Positions 33,212 to 42,196 of a DNA stretch of 64,000 bases are shown here, piece after piece; the first letter of the stretch is position 1; the number at the start of each line of letters is the position of its first letter. This stretch comes from Collinsella sp. GTDB lineage: Bacteria; Actinomycetota; Coriobacteriia; Coriobacteriales; Coriobacteriaceae. The position numbers were made by a program, and so were the translations under genes. Under the pieces are notes generated by a model, which saw only the letters and a program-made list of their open reading frames with translations, was not told the origin of the DNA and ran no database searches. The DNA lies in the NCBI GenBank assembly GCA_018368345.1, contig JAGZEK010000007.1, positions 1 to 64,000 on the forward strand, written 5' to 3'.

Positions 33212-33856
33212 ATGGCTCGCAAAATTACCAAGCGTCAGCAGCAAATTTACGACTTCATCAAGGAATATCAGCAGGAGAAGGGTTATCCGCCCAGCGTGCG
33301 CGAGATGGCTTCTGCCGTGGGCCTTTCCTCCCCCAGCACCGTGCACGCCCATCTCTCTGCCCTTGAAGCGCGCGGGCTACTCAAGCGCGATGCCACCAAA
33401 CCGCGCGCCCTGGAACTCTTTAACGAGGATGGTTCCTCTGTCTCAATTTCTAAATCTGACGAGCCCACCGCACCTCGCGGAACGGTCTCGCTGCCGCTCG
33501 TTGGTCGCGTCGCGGCTGGGATTCCCATTCTGGCCGAGCAGAATATCGAAGACACGTTTACTATCCCGACCGAAATCGCCACTGATCAGGGTTCCTTTAT
33601 CCTTGAGGTGCATGGGAGCTCAATGATCAATGTCGGCATCTTCAATGGCGATTACATCATCGTCCGTGAACAAAAAAGTGCCATGAACGGCGAAATTGTC
33701 GTGGCCATGATTGATGGTTCGGCGACCGTCAAGACGTTCTACAAGGAGCAGGGACGTGTGCGCTTGCAGCCCGAGAACGACGCTATGGAGCCCATCTATG
33801 CGACGAACCCCGTTATTTTGGGTAAAGTTGTCGGTTTAATGCGCCGGTTCTCGTAA
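33212..33856 (+). CDS. lexA: LexA repressor
   Basis: A 214-residue SOS repressor. The N-terminal winged helix has SVREMASAVGLSSPSTVHAHL; the self-cleavage site is the Ala-Gly in RVAAGIP; the catalytic Ser is in HGSSMIN (Ser in place of the usual Asp before it) and the Lys in TVKTFY. The start at 33212 has GAGAGG 9 nt upstream; the longer frame runs through the LexA boxes and is rejected. It overlaps the DUF1624 gene by one base (TAATG). Confidence 0.95.
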   Translation: MARKITKRQQQIYDFIKEYQQEKGYPPSVREMASAVGLSSPSTVHAHLSALEARGLLKRDATKPRALELFNEDGSSVSISKSDEPTAPRGTVSLPLVGRVAAGIPILAEQNIEDTFTIPTEIATDQGSFILEVHGSSMINVGIFNGDYIIVREQKSAMNGEIVVAMIDGSATVKTFYKEQGRVRLQPENDAMEPIYATNPVILGKVVGLMRRFS

Positions 33857-34560
33857 TGCAAAAACGCATCACCATCTTTGATACCGTCCGCGGGTTTACG
33901 ATGATTTCTATGGCAGGATTTCACGCTTGCTATGATCTCGCCTACCTGTACGGCTGGGATATGCCCTGGTTTACCCAGTCAGTCTTTCAAGACATCTGGC
34001 GCGCCAGCATCAGCTGGGTATTTTTGTTTATCGCGGGTTGGATGTGTACCCTTTCGCGCAACAATATCAAGCGTGGCGCCAAATACGCCTTAGCAGCACT
34101 CGTCGTCTGGTTGGCAACAACACTTGTCTCAGTCGACGATTCGGTTAATTTTGGCATCATCTACTGCATGGCCGCATGTACCGGCATCGTGGCGTTGACC
34201 GATCCCGTCCTTAAGAAGATATCGGCGAGATGGGGCATGCCCCTATGCCTTGTGTTGTTCGCCCTCACCTGGAGCATCCCCAAAACGACCTACCCTGTCC
34301 CCTACCTGGCGTGGCTGGGATTTCCGAGCCCTGGGTTTGTCTCAGGTGATTACTATCCCATCATCCCGTTTATCTTTATGTATCTTACAGGATACTTCGC
34401 CGCACACATAGCGCAGGGAATCGATAAGACCGTCCCAAGCTGGGCCTACGCCAACCCCCTGCCGGCGCTCGCCAGCCTTGGACGTCACGCACTCCCCTTT
34501 TATCTGCTGCATCAGCCCATCATTCTGGGCATTTTGGAGCTCGTCTACTCGGTGCGATAG
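33856..34560 (+). CDS. DUF1624 (heparan-alpha-glucosaminide N-acetyltransferase-like) membrane protein
   Basis: A 234-residue multi-pass protein with about seven helices. The N-terminal RITIFDTVRGFTMISM and the early His of GFHACYDL resemble acyltransferase-3/DUF1624 proteins, which move acyl groups across membranes. The start overlaps the lexA stop, so it is co-transcribed with lexA and likely SOS-influenced. Its last 16 nt overlap the convergent hflX gene. Confidence 0.8.
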   Translation: MQKRITIFDTVRGFTMISMAGFHACYDLAYLYGWDMPWFTQSVFQDIWRASISWVFLFIAGWMCTLSRNNIKRGAKYALAALVVWLATTLVSVDDSVNFGIIYCMAACTGIVALTDPVLKKISARWGMPLCLVLFALTWSIPKTTYPVPYLAWLGFPSPGFVSGDYYPIIPFIFMYLTGYFAAHIAQGIDKTVPSWAYANPLPALASLGRHALPFYLLHQPIILGILELVYSVR

Positions 34561-35834
34561 CGCTCGAGCCGCGGTGCAATACGAGCCGGCAACTTCGCCA
34601 CAATGCGAACGCCATCCTCAAGATATTCCTCGTGCAAAAGGGTTCCCTGCTGATGCACGAGTGTGATGAGCGCACCTTCACGATATGGAATGTCGGCGGA
34701 GAGCAACACATCGGTGGCAGCTGCCTCGCGAGCAATGCGATCGACGAGATCGTCGAGCCCCTCGCCCGTTTGGGCCGAGAACAGAACGGCTTCCGGATAA
34801 CGACGACGGAAACTCAATCGATCAACGCTGTCGAGAAGATCGATTTTATTGAATACGGTCAACGTTAAACGCTCTCCGGCGCCGATCTCATCAAGAACGC
34901 GGTCGACAGCCTCAAGCTGCCGCTCATAGTCCTCGTCAGATGCATCTACGACTTTGAGAATTAGATCGGCACCCAAAACCTCGGACAGCGTCGATTTAAA
35001 AGCATCGACCAGACCATGCGGCAGCTTTTGAATAAAGCCAACGGTATCGGTAATCGTCATGCCACGTCCACCGGGCAGACGATACGAGCGCGTCGTCGGG
35101 TCGAGCGTAGCAAACAGCTTGTCCTGCGAAAGTACCGTAGAGCCAGTCAGGCGATTGAGCAACGTCGATTTACCGGCATTGGTATAACCGGCCAACGCGA
35201 CGCGAAACGCCGGTGACTCGATGCGGCTCTTGGATTGAACATCGCGACGCTGTTCAACCTGCTTGAGCTCGCGACGAAGCGCAGCAATCTTATTACGAAT
35301 GAGGCGACGGTCGACCTCGAGCTGACTTTCGCCCTGACCAAAACGTGAACCGATGCCGCCGCGCGTCTGCTCCTTGGCGAGATGGCTCCACATGCCACGC
35401 AGGCGAGGCAACAAATATTGAAGCTGTGCCAGCTGTACCTGCAGGCGTCCCTCACGCGTCTGAGCATGCAGGCCAAAGATATCCAGGATCAGTGCTGTAC
35501 GATCGATAATCTTTACCGGCTCGCCCACGGCTTTCTCCAAATAAGATTGCTGCGAGGGGGTCAGGTCGTCGTCAAAAATAACGACATCGGCATCCATGCG
35601 ATGCACCAGGCCGCACAGCTCTTCAACCTTACCGGAACCGATAAACGATTTAGGATACGGCTTTACCAAACGCTGCGACAAGCGTGCCACGCACTGGGCA
35701 CCAGCTGTGTGGGCAAGACGCTCCAGCTCATCAAGCGAGCGATCGAGCGGCCATGCATTGTCGCGCCACTCAACACCAACTAAAATGGCACACTCGGGCT
35801 CGGGTGCCGTGGGAACAAGAGGGAAACGGGCCAT
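34545..35834 (-). CDS. hflX: GTPase HflX
   Basis: A 429-residue ribosome-associated GTPase. The N-terminal nucleotide-binding-like domain (DDDLTPSQQSYLEKAV) and helical linker are followed by a G-domain with GYTNAGKSTLLNRL, DTVGFI and NKIDLLD. It can split stalled 70S ribosomes. Its ATG overlaps the miaA stop (TAATG), and miaA-hflX pairing is common. Confidence 0.94.
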   Translation of the reverse strand: MARFPLVPTAPEPECAILVGVEWRDNAWPLDRSLDELERLAHTAGAQCVARLSQRLVKPYPKSFIGSGKVEELCGLVHRMDADVVIFDDDLTPSQQSYLEKAVGEPVKIIDRTALILDIFGLHAQTREGRLQVQLAQLQYLLPRLRGMWSHLAKEQTRGGIGSRFGQGESQLEVDRRLIRNKIAALRRELKQVEQRRDVQSKSRIESPAFRVALAGYTNAGKSTLLNRLTGSTVLSQDKLFATLDPTTRSYRLPGGRGMTITDTVGFIQKLPHGLVDAFKSTLSEVLGADLILKVVDASDEDYERQLEAVDRVLDEIGAGERLTLTVFNKIDLLDSVDRLSFRRRYPEAVLFSAQTGEGLDDLVDRIAREAAATDVLLSADIPYREGALITLVHQQGTLLHEEYLEDGVRIVAKLPARIAPRLERYRTE

Positions 35835-36772
35835 TAGGCAGCCTCAATACGATGCACGATATCCTCAACGACCTCATCGATCGTACATTCATCCATATCA
35901 AACCACACGATACGGTCATCGCGCTTAAACCACGAAAGCTGACGCTTGGCATAACGACGCGAACGCATCTTAATGAGTTCGCGAGCCTCATCCATGCTCA
36001 TCACGCCATTGAAAGCATCGATGATCTCTTTATAACCAATTGCCTGCATCGACGTCAGGGCATCCCCCAACCCCTGGTCCATAAGACCGCGGACCTCATC
36101 AACAAGACCTTGCTCAAACATCAGGTCAACGCGCAGGTTGATGCGCTCGTAGAGCACCTCACGATTACGCGTCAGGCCAAACCACAAAGCATGATAATGC
36201 TCGCGCGGAACACCGAACTGTGACTTATGCTGGGCATAAGACACGCCATCATCATGCATTTCGAGTGCACGAATCACACGGCGCACGTTATGGGGATGAA
36301 TGACCGCAGCAGACTCAGGGTCGCGTTCGGCAAGCAGCGCGTGCAGCGCCTCCTCACCAATACGCTCAGCAAGCTCCTGATAACCCACACGGCGGTCGTC
36401 TTCAAGTTCTCCCGAGGGAAAGTCCATCTCGTCGAGTGCGGCCTTAAGATACAGGCCCGTACCGCCGCAAAACACCGGCAGGCGCCCCGATCCAAGCAAA
36501 CGCTCAACATGCACGCGAGCATCCGCCTGATACAGCGCCACAGAATACGCAACGCCCGGCTCTACAATATCGACCAAGCGCAGGGGCGCCGTGCAATCCT
36601 CGGGTGCCATCTTGGCGGTGCCAATGTCCATACCGCGATAAATTTGCATCGCGTCGCACGACAGCACTTCGGACGAAAGACGAGCGGCCAGACGGTCGGC
36701 AACATCGCTCTTGCCAACCGCCGTCGGTCCGACGATCGCTACAGCAGAAAGACTTGCACCGGGAGAAATCAT
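35834..36772 (-). CDS. miaA: tRNA dimethylallyltransferase
   Basis: A 312-residue enzyme adding the isopentenyl group to A37 of tRNAs reading UNN codons. P-loop GPTAVGKSDVA, DAMQIYRGMDIGTAK and the tRNA-binding GGTGLYLKA and WFKRDDRIVWFD are present. The ATG at 36772 overlaps the miaB stop (TAATG); a strong RBS is not visible, suggesting coupling. Makes the substrate later modified by MiaB, encoded just upstream. Confidence 0.95.
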   Translation of the reverse strand: MISPGASLSAVAIVGPTAVGKSDVADRLAARLSSEVLSCDAMQIYRGMDIGTAKMAPEDCTAPLRLVDIVEPGVAYSVALYQADARVHVERLLGSGRLPVFCGGTGLYLKAALDEMDFPSGELEDDRRVGYQELAERIGEEALHALLAERDPESAAVIHPHNVRRVIRALEMHDDGVSYAQHKSQFGVPREHYHALWFGLTRNREVLYERINLRVDLMFEQGLVDEVRGLMDQGLGDALTSMQAIGYKEIIDAFNGVMSMDEARELIKMRSRRYAKRQLSWFKRDDRIVWFDMDECTIDEVVEDIVHRIEAA

Positions 36773-38142
36773 TAGCGAGGCTCGCCCACAACGGAGCCAG
36801 ACAGATACCACGTCTTGGCGACATCAACATCGACGTCAACGATTTTGCCGATGAGCTGATCGATGCTATAACCTGCAGGAATCGGCGCATGCACCGTCTG
36901 GTTCTTGGGGCTCTTACCAAGAAGAACAGCATCATTCTTCTTGCTCGTACCCTCAATGAGCGCGGGCACCACGGTGTGAAGCTCGCCCTGGTTGTACTCA
37001 TGCGCCGTGGTCTCGATAACCTTCACCAGACGGTTAAAACGCTCAAGAATGACCTCGTGCGGTGTGGGGTCATCAATCTCGGCAGCCGGGGTACCGGCAC
37101 GCTTGGAGTAGATAAAGGTGTAGGCCTGCGCATAACGAACCGTCTCGGCAAGCGAAAGCGTCTGTTCAAAATCTTCTTCGGTCTCGCCGGGGAAACCAAC
37201 GATGATGTCGGTGGAAAGCGCGATATCGGGCATGCGATTGCGAATACGATCGACCAGGCCCAGATAGTCCTCGCGCGTATAGCGACGATTCATCTCTTTG
37301 AGGATGCGCGTCGAACCCGACTGAACGGCCAGATGCAGCTGCGGCATAACGGCAGGCGTCTCGGCCATGGCATCGATGGTCTCGGGCAGCAAATCCTTAG
37401 GGTGCGAGGAAGTGAAGAAGATGCGCTCCACGCCCGTATCGCCCACGGCACGCAGCAGGTCGGCAAAGCGCGGCTTGCCAAACAGGTCACGCCCGTAGGA
37501 GTTGACGTTTTGACCCAGCAGCGTAATCTCGCGCACGCCCTGACGGACCAGGCCCGTCACCTCGTCAACGATTTCCTCGAAGGGACGGCTCTTTTCGCGG
37601 CCGCGAACATACGGCACGATGCAGTAGGTGCAGAAGTTATTGCAGCCCGTCATGATGGGCACCCAGGCGTGATACTGCGTCTCGCGATGCCACGGCATGC
37701 TCATGGCGTCGGTATCCTCGTGCTCGTTCGTGCGGATATGGCGCTTGCCGTCCAGGAATGCCTCGGCAATGAGCTCGGCAACATGCGCAATGGAATGGGT
37801 ACCAAAAATGACGTTGACGTTATCGACGTTGGTAAGCAGCCCCTCGCCGTCGCGCTGGGCGATACAGCCGCCGACGGCAACTACACGCTTGCCAAAAGGC
37901 GAAGGCGGCAGGCTCTTGCAGGAATTGCACTGTCCGTACAGACGGGTATCGGCAGCCTCACGCACACAACACGTCATGAAGACAACGATGTCGGCGTGCT
38001 CGGGATCAAGCGCCATCAGGCAGCCATACGAATCGAGCAGACCGCTTACACGCTCAGAGTCATGTTGATTCATCTGACAGCCAAAGGTGCGAATAAAGTA
38101 GGTTTTACCGGCAAGAATATCGCGTGCGGAACGCTGATCCAT
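36772..38142 (-). CDS. miaB: tRNA-2-methylthio-N6-dimethylallyladenosine synthase
   Basis: A 456-residue radical SAM methylthiotransferase. The N-terminal UPF0004 domain carries FGCQMNQHDSE, MTCCVREAA and GGCIAQRDG cysteines (a Cys replaces the usual Ser next to the second). The radical SAM motif is TGCNNFCTYCIVPYVRG and a TRAM domain closes the protein. It acts on tRNA after MiaA. The miaB-miaA-hflX order is conserved. Confidence 0.95.
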   Translation of the reverse strand: MDQRSARDILAGKTYFIRTFGCQMNQHDSERVSGLLDSYGCLMALDPEHADIVVFMTCCVREAADTRLYGQCNSCKSLPPSPFGKRVVAVGGCIAQRDGEGLLTNVDNVNVIFGTHSIAHVAELIAEAFLDGKRHIRTNEHEDTDAMSMPWHRETQYHAWVPIMTGCNNFCTYCIVPYVRGREKSRPFEEIVDEVTGLVRQGVREITLLGQNVNSYGRDLFGKPRFADLLRAVGDTGVERIFFTSSHPKDLLPETIDAMAETPAVMPQLHLAVQSGSTRILKEMNRRYTREDYLGLVDRIRNRMPDIALSTDIIVGFPGETEEDFEQTLSLAETVRYAQAYTFIYSKRAGTPAAEIDDPTPHEVILERFNRLVKVIETTAHEYNQGELHTVVPALIEGTSKKNDAVLLGKSPKNQTVHAPIPAGYSIDQLIGKIVDVDVDVAKTWYLSGSVVGEPR

Positions 38143-38205
38143 GTGAATTAGTCCTAACGGGGTGGAATAGGCGGAATCAAAGAGGGCGGGCAGCGAGTGA
38201 ACACT

Positions 38206-38523
38206 CTATGCCACAGGCTTAACGTCATCCATGACGACGTTATCCATAGCAGCTCGATTGATCTGGTGAACATAAATCGAAAGACGGATAGCCGTGCGCG
38301 ACTCTCCGTTGATGAGGATGTCCGAGAACACCGGCGCGCAGGAAATATCAAAACCGGTCGGAATCAGAAAGCCGCGTGCGATGGCAACGGCCTTGATGGC
38401 TTGGTTGACAGCACCGGCACCGACGCACTGGATGTTAACCGGCACGCCATCTTTGACCATGCCGGCAATGGCGCCGGCAACGGACGCGGGCGATGATTTG
38501 CTTGATACCTTCAGGCAATCCAT
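38206..38523 (-). CDS. spoVS: Stage V sporulation protein S (SpoVS)
   Basis: A 105-residue Alba-like protein: DCLKVSSKSSPASVAGAIAG, GAGAVNQAIKAVAIARGFLI and ILINGESRTAIRLSIY match SpoVS closely. AGGAG sits 7 nt before the ATG at 38523. The C-terminal ~20 residues extend beyond the usual 86-residue length. The organism is not expected to sporulate, so a general role, perhaps nucleic-acid binding, is likely. It lies in the rny-GHKL-spoVS-miaB gene chain. Confidence 0.93.
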   Translation of the reverse strand: MDCLKVSSKSSPASVAGAIAGMVKDGVPVNIQCVGAGAVNQAIKAVAIARGFLIPTGFDISCAPVFSDILINGESRTAIRLSIYVHQINRAAMDNVVMDDVKPVA

Positions 38524-38597
38524 GAAGAAACTCCTGCGTTTAAAAGTACGTTTTAACTGCAACAACTGTATCGTACCGAGCGGACTCGGTAAAGATG

Positions 38598-39683
38598 CTA
38601 TTCCTCTTTGGCAAGATCGAACGTTACGGTGATGCGATCACGCGAAACGCGAATCTTGGGGTCGCCGCAGAGGTTGAGATAATACCGAGCGGCAAGGTCG
38701 TTAAAGTCGCGCTCGACAGCGCGAGAGAACTGAGCCATGTCGTCCTTGGCGATACGCAGACCGCGACGGTCTTTTGCAAGGTCGACCGGAGCGGGGGCAT
38801 GCGATGTCGAATCGCGCTCGCGCAGCAGACGCGCCGTCACGCCGCGTACGGGCTTGATTTGACCAGCCAAAATGCGATGTGCCGTGCGCTCGGACATCTC
38901 AAGACCCAAACCCGAACAGATGCGGATAAAGTCCTCGACATCAGAGGCAAGACCCAGGCGGTCGACGACGGGAAGCTCGTTCTCGTCGTCGATAAACAGA
39001 AGATGGGACGTATCGAGCCGGCTGGATGCCTGCGCATAGAGGGTCGCAGCGATCTCGGACGGTGAACCCAGATAGACATCGCAACCACGCAGTTCCTCGA
39101 GGGCAAACTCGCACGCTGCGCGAATAATGTTATGCGGCCCGCGAGCGCAGACGTAATGCCCGTCCTCGTCCTTGACGGCCTGAGGCCAACTCGACTGATC
39201 GGCGCGCTCGCCTAGGCGGTCGGTGGCGACGCTCACCTTAAAGGCAGAACCAAAATCGACACCGGACGATACCACGCGGGCCTCATCAGTGTTCTGCTTA
39301 ATCGAGAACAATGCCATGCCGCGACCATGTACGCCCCAACGGTCCATCTTCATGCTCTCGAGCTTAGATGTGACACGAGCATCGAAGATGCGCTCCTGCA
39401 TATCCTGCGGCACGCCCGAACCGTTATCCAAGAAGACGAGCGTGCGGACGCCATCCTCTTTAGTCGTGGCGAGATAGACCTTGTCGGCGCCGGCATCGCG
39501 AGCATTACGAAGCATTTCGATAACGATATCCTCGACATGCTGAATGTCGTGCTTTGCCTGGCGCCGCTCGGCCTCCGAAACGCGGAGGCGGACATACCCC
39601 TCGCCAAGGTTCTCCTCGACGCGAAGGTTGCCCTCCCCCGACATCGACGCGATAAATGAGATGAGCTCGTTCGCGTCGCTCAT
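38598..39683 (-). CDS. GHKL (HSP90/MutL-type) ATPase of unknown function
   Basis: A 361-residue protein. Residues about 45-150 form a GHKL ATPase: N-box EMLRNARDAGAD, G1 FLDNGSGVP and G2 GVHGRGMALF. No histidine-kinase dimerisation domain, membrane helix or MutL endonuclease motif is visible. The C-terminal ~200 residues are not recognised; IRVSRDRITVTFDL at the end could be a small beta element. It lies 1 nt after rny and upstream of spoVS, which suggests work with RNase Y or with nucleic acids. Function unknown. Confidence 0.8.
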   Translation of the reverse strand: MSDANELISFIASMSGEGNLRVEENLGEGYVRLRVSEAERRQAKHDIQHVEDIVIEMLRNARDAGADKVYLATTKEDGVRTLVFLDNGSGVPQDMQERIFDARVTSKLESMKMDRWGVHGRGMALFSIKQNTDEARVVSSGVDFGSAFKVSVATDRLGERADQSSWPQAVKDEDGHYVCARGPHNIIRAACEFALEELRGCDVYLGSPSEIAATLYAQASSRLDTSHLLFIDDENELPVVDRLGLASDVEDFIRICSGLGLEMSERTAHRILAGQIKPVRGVTARLLRERDSTSHAPAPVDLAKDRRGLRIAKDDMAQFSRAVERDFNDLAARYYLNLCGDPKIRVSRDRITVTFDLAKEE

Positions 39684-39684
39684 G

Positions 39685-41235
39685 TTATTTAGCGATATCG
39701 ACAGCGCGGCTCTCGCGAATCACGACGACGCGCACCTGACCGGGATACTCCATCTCTTCCTCGATCTGATGGGCGATATCGTGAGCCAGAACCGTGGACT
39801 GAGCATCGGAGATCTTGTCCGGCTGGACCATGACGTGGACCTCGCGACCAGCCTGCATGGCATAGGTACGCTCGACGCCGTCATGGGAGTTGGCGATCTC
39901 CTCGAGCTTCTCTAGGCGCTTGATGTAGTTCTCGGCAGACTCGCGACGGGCACCGGGGCGAGAGGCAGAGACAGCATCGGCGGCCTGCACCAGGACATCG
40001 AGCACCGTGTTGGGGTCGACATCGGCATGGTGAGCCTCGATAGCGTGGACGATAACGGGCTTCTCGCCATAACGACGGGCAAGCTCGGCGCCGATGACGG
40101 CATGCGGGCCCTCGACGTCGTGGTCAATTGCCTTGCCCAGGTCGTGAAGCAGACCGGCGCGCTTGGCGGTCACAACGTCCAGGCCAAGCTCGGAAGCCAT
40201 CACACCGCACAGATCAGAGACCTCGAGGGAGTGCTGAAGCACGTTCTGACCAAACGAGGTGCGGTAGCGCAAGGCACCAAGGGTCTTGACGATCTCGGGG
40301 TGCAGGTCGTGAATGCCGGTATCGAAGGCAGCCTGCTCGCCAGCCTCGCGCACGCGCTGCTGAACCAGATCGGCAGCCTTGTGATACATCTCCTCGATGC
40401 GGGCGGGGTGAATGCGGCCGTCGGCGATGAGGTTCTCGAGGGCAACACGGGCGGTTTCACGACGGACCGGGTCGAAGCTCGAAAGAACGACGGTCTCGGG
40501 CGTGTCGTCGATCACGAGGTTGACGCCGGAAACCTGCTCGAAGGTCCGGATGTTGCGACCCTCGCGACCGATGATACGGCCCTTGAGGTCATCAGAGGGA
40601 ATGTGCACGGAGGTAACGGTGACCTCGGCAGTGTGGTCGGCAGCGCAGCGCTGAATCGCCAGGGACAAAATCTCCTGGGCGGTCTTGTGGCACTCGGCGC
40701 GAACCTGCTGCTCGGACTCGCGAATGATCGTGGCGGCCTCGTGCGTGACCTCGCCGCGAACCTTATCGAGGAGCTCCTTATGGGCGTCCTCGCGGGTAAG
40801 GTCGGCGATACGCTCAAGCTCGGAGGTCTGCTTTGCGCAGAGCTCCTCGAGCTCACGGGAGCGCTTCTCGACCTGACCGGCCTGGCTGGACAGCTGATGC
40901 TCGCGCTTGTCGAGAGCGTCGTTGCGGCGATCAAGGGATTCCTCGCGCTGCATCACGCGGTTCTCGAGCGTACGAATCTCGCTCTTGCGCTGCTTGTCCT
41001 CGGCCTCGGCGGCCTGCTTGTTCTTGATGATCTCTTCTTTAGCCTCGAGCAGAGCCTCTTTTTTGAGGGTCTCGGCCTGACGCTTTGCATCACCGATCAG
41101 GGACTCAGCCTGTGCGTGTGCCGACTGGATCTTTTCGTCGGCCTCGTGAAGACTACCCTGCTTGGCGGTGCGCATGTAGGCAATGGCGGCGATGGCACCC
41201 AAAACGATGCCAACGAGCGCTGCAATGATAGGCAT
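39685..41235 (-). CDS. rny: Ribonuclease Y
   Basis: A 516-residue membrane-anchored endoribonuclease starting mRNA decay. N-terminal helix (MPIIAALVGIVLGAIAAIAYM, residues 1-20 region), a long Glu/Lys/Ala coiled coil (about 25-195), a KH domain (IIGREGRNIRTFEQ) and an HD domain with HSLEVSDL and LHDLGKAIDHD. The ATG at 41235 is preferred over the upstream GTG, which lies inside the AGGAG ribosome site. It has its own promoter. Confidence 0.95.
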   Translation of the reverse strand: MPIIAALVGIVLGAIAAIAYMRTAKQGSLHEADEKIQSAHAQAESLIGDAKRQAETLKKEALLEAKEEIIKNKQAAEAEDKQRKSEIRTLENRVMQREESLDRRNDALDKREHQLSSQAGQVEKRSRELEELCAKQTSELERIADLTREDAHKELLDKVRGEVTHEAATIIRESEQQVRAECHKTAQEILSLAIQRCAADHTAEVTVTSVHIPSDDLKGRIIGREGRNIRTFEQVSGVNLVIDDTPETVVLSSFDPVRRETARVALENLIADGRIHPARIEEMYHKAADLVQQRVREAGEQAAFDTGIHDLHPEIVKTLGALRYRTSFGQNVLQHSLEVSDLCGVMASELGLDVVTAKRAGLLHDLGKAIDHDVEGPHAVIGAELARRYGEKPVIVHAIEAHHADVDPNTVLDVLVQAADAVSASRPGARRESAENYIKRLEKLEEIANSHDGVERTYAMQAGREVHVMVQPDKISDAQSTVLAHDIAHQIEEEMEYPGQVRVVVIRESRAVDIAK

Positions 41236-41401
41236 GCTCACTCCTTTTTATGGATTCGTTACACAACAAAGCGAACCGTCCTTATGAACGGCTCGCGACA
41301 TTTGAGTAATATGGGCGCAGCTTATGCGGGTCGGATACAGATAAACATATAAACAAACTCATCACAGATGAGCACATATCACAAAGCAAATGACAGTGTT
41401 T

Positions 41402-41430
41402 ATCGTACGTTGAACCACAACAACTGTCAA
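41402..41430 (-). promoter_or_regulatory. Promoter of rny
   Basis: On the minus strand TTGACA (41425-41430) and TACGAT (41402-41407) are separated by 17 nt, a perfect -35 with a 4/6 -10. It leaves a leader of about 160 nt before rny, in which no known riboswitch was recognised. Confidence 0.72.
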
Positions 41431-41478
41431 ATAAATGGCCCCAGTACGGCGGCTAAAACGCGGTGAGCGGCGGGGCCA
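41431..41478 (-). terminator. Terminator of the recA-recX operon
   Basis: TGGCCCC (41436-41442) and GGGGCCA (41472-41478) pair around a 29-nt GC-rich loop; on the minus strand the stem is followed by TTTATTT. It lies 14 nt after the recX stop. Confidence 0.6.
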
Positions 41479-41492
41479 CAAAACGCATACGC

Positions 41493-42185
41493 CTAAAGCG
41501 CACATTCCTCGCATTCGGCATCGAGACGTGCCTTAACGGCATCGGCGGCGATGTGATACGAGAAGCCCTTGCCCATCAAAAACCGAACCAGTTTTTCGAA
41601 TCCGCGCGTCTCTGGAACACGCCGCTTGGCGAGCAGGGCTGACGCACGCGCCAAATCGTCTTCGACGGCAAAATAATCCTCGGGATAACCGGGAATGTCA
41701 TCGAGCACAACATGACGTCGCTTGAGCTCGGTCTCGATTTTGCGCTGTCCCCAACCGCGCCGCTTGCGTTCCTCGATAAAGTACGAGCAAAAGCGGTTCT
41801 CGTCTAAAAAGCGATACTCGGTGGCGCGCTCGACGGCGAAATCGATCGCGGGCTGGTGAAAGCCGTAGCGAGCCAGCTTGTCACGGACCTCACCCGTCGC
41901 ATGGTCGCGGCGCGATAACATCTCAGTCACCATGGTAAGTGCACATTTACGCTCGATGAGCTGCACCGCCTCACGAAAGTTATCCCAATCACAGGGAAGA
42001 TCGGGGCGGTTTTTGACATACAGGCGCGCGATCCGCACGGGAATCCAAATAGACCGCTCAAAACCGCCCTCAAGCTCACAATCGATATGTGCGCAAGGCT
42101 TTTTGGACGCATACCCGCTCGAGAACGAGGAGGCCGCCTTCTTATCGGGAAAGACGACCGTGGCCTCGGTCACCGTATACGACAT
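41493..42185 (-). CDS. recX: Regulatory protein RecX
   Basis: A 230-residue modulator of RecA filaments. The three-helix RecX repeats are seen in the C-terminal half: LSRRDHATGEVRDKLARYGF, RFCSYFIEERKRRGWGQRKIETEL and FMGKGFSYHIAADAVK. The N-terminal ~75 residues are longer than in short RecX forms. It follows recA by 11 nt and would be co-induced by SOS. Confidence 0.9.
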   Translation of the reverse strand: MSYTVTEATVVFPDKKAASSFSSGYASKKPCAHIDCELEGGFERSIWIPVRIARLYVKNRPDLPCDWDNFREAVQLIERKCALTMVTEMLSRRDHATGEVRDKLARYGFHQPAIDFAVERATEYRFLDENRFCSYFIEERKRRGWGQRKIETELKRRHVVLDDIPGYPEDYFAVEDDLARASALLAKRRVPETRGFEKLVRFLMGKGFSYHIAADAVKARLDAECEECAL

Positions 42186-42196
42186 GAGCGTAACCG

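Noticed and set aside
41236..41401. Riboswitch in the rny leader.
   Set aside because: No known aptamer signature seen; only small AT-rich hairpins.
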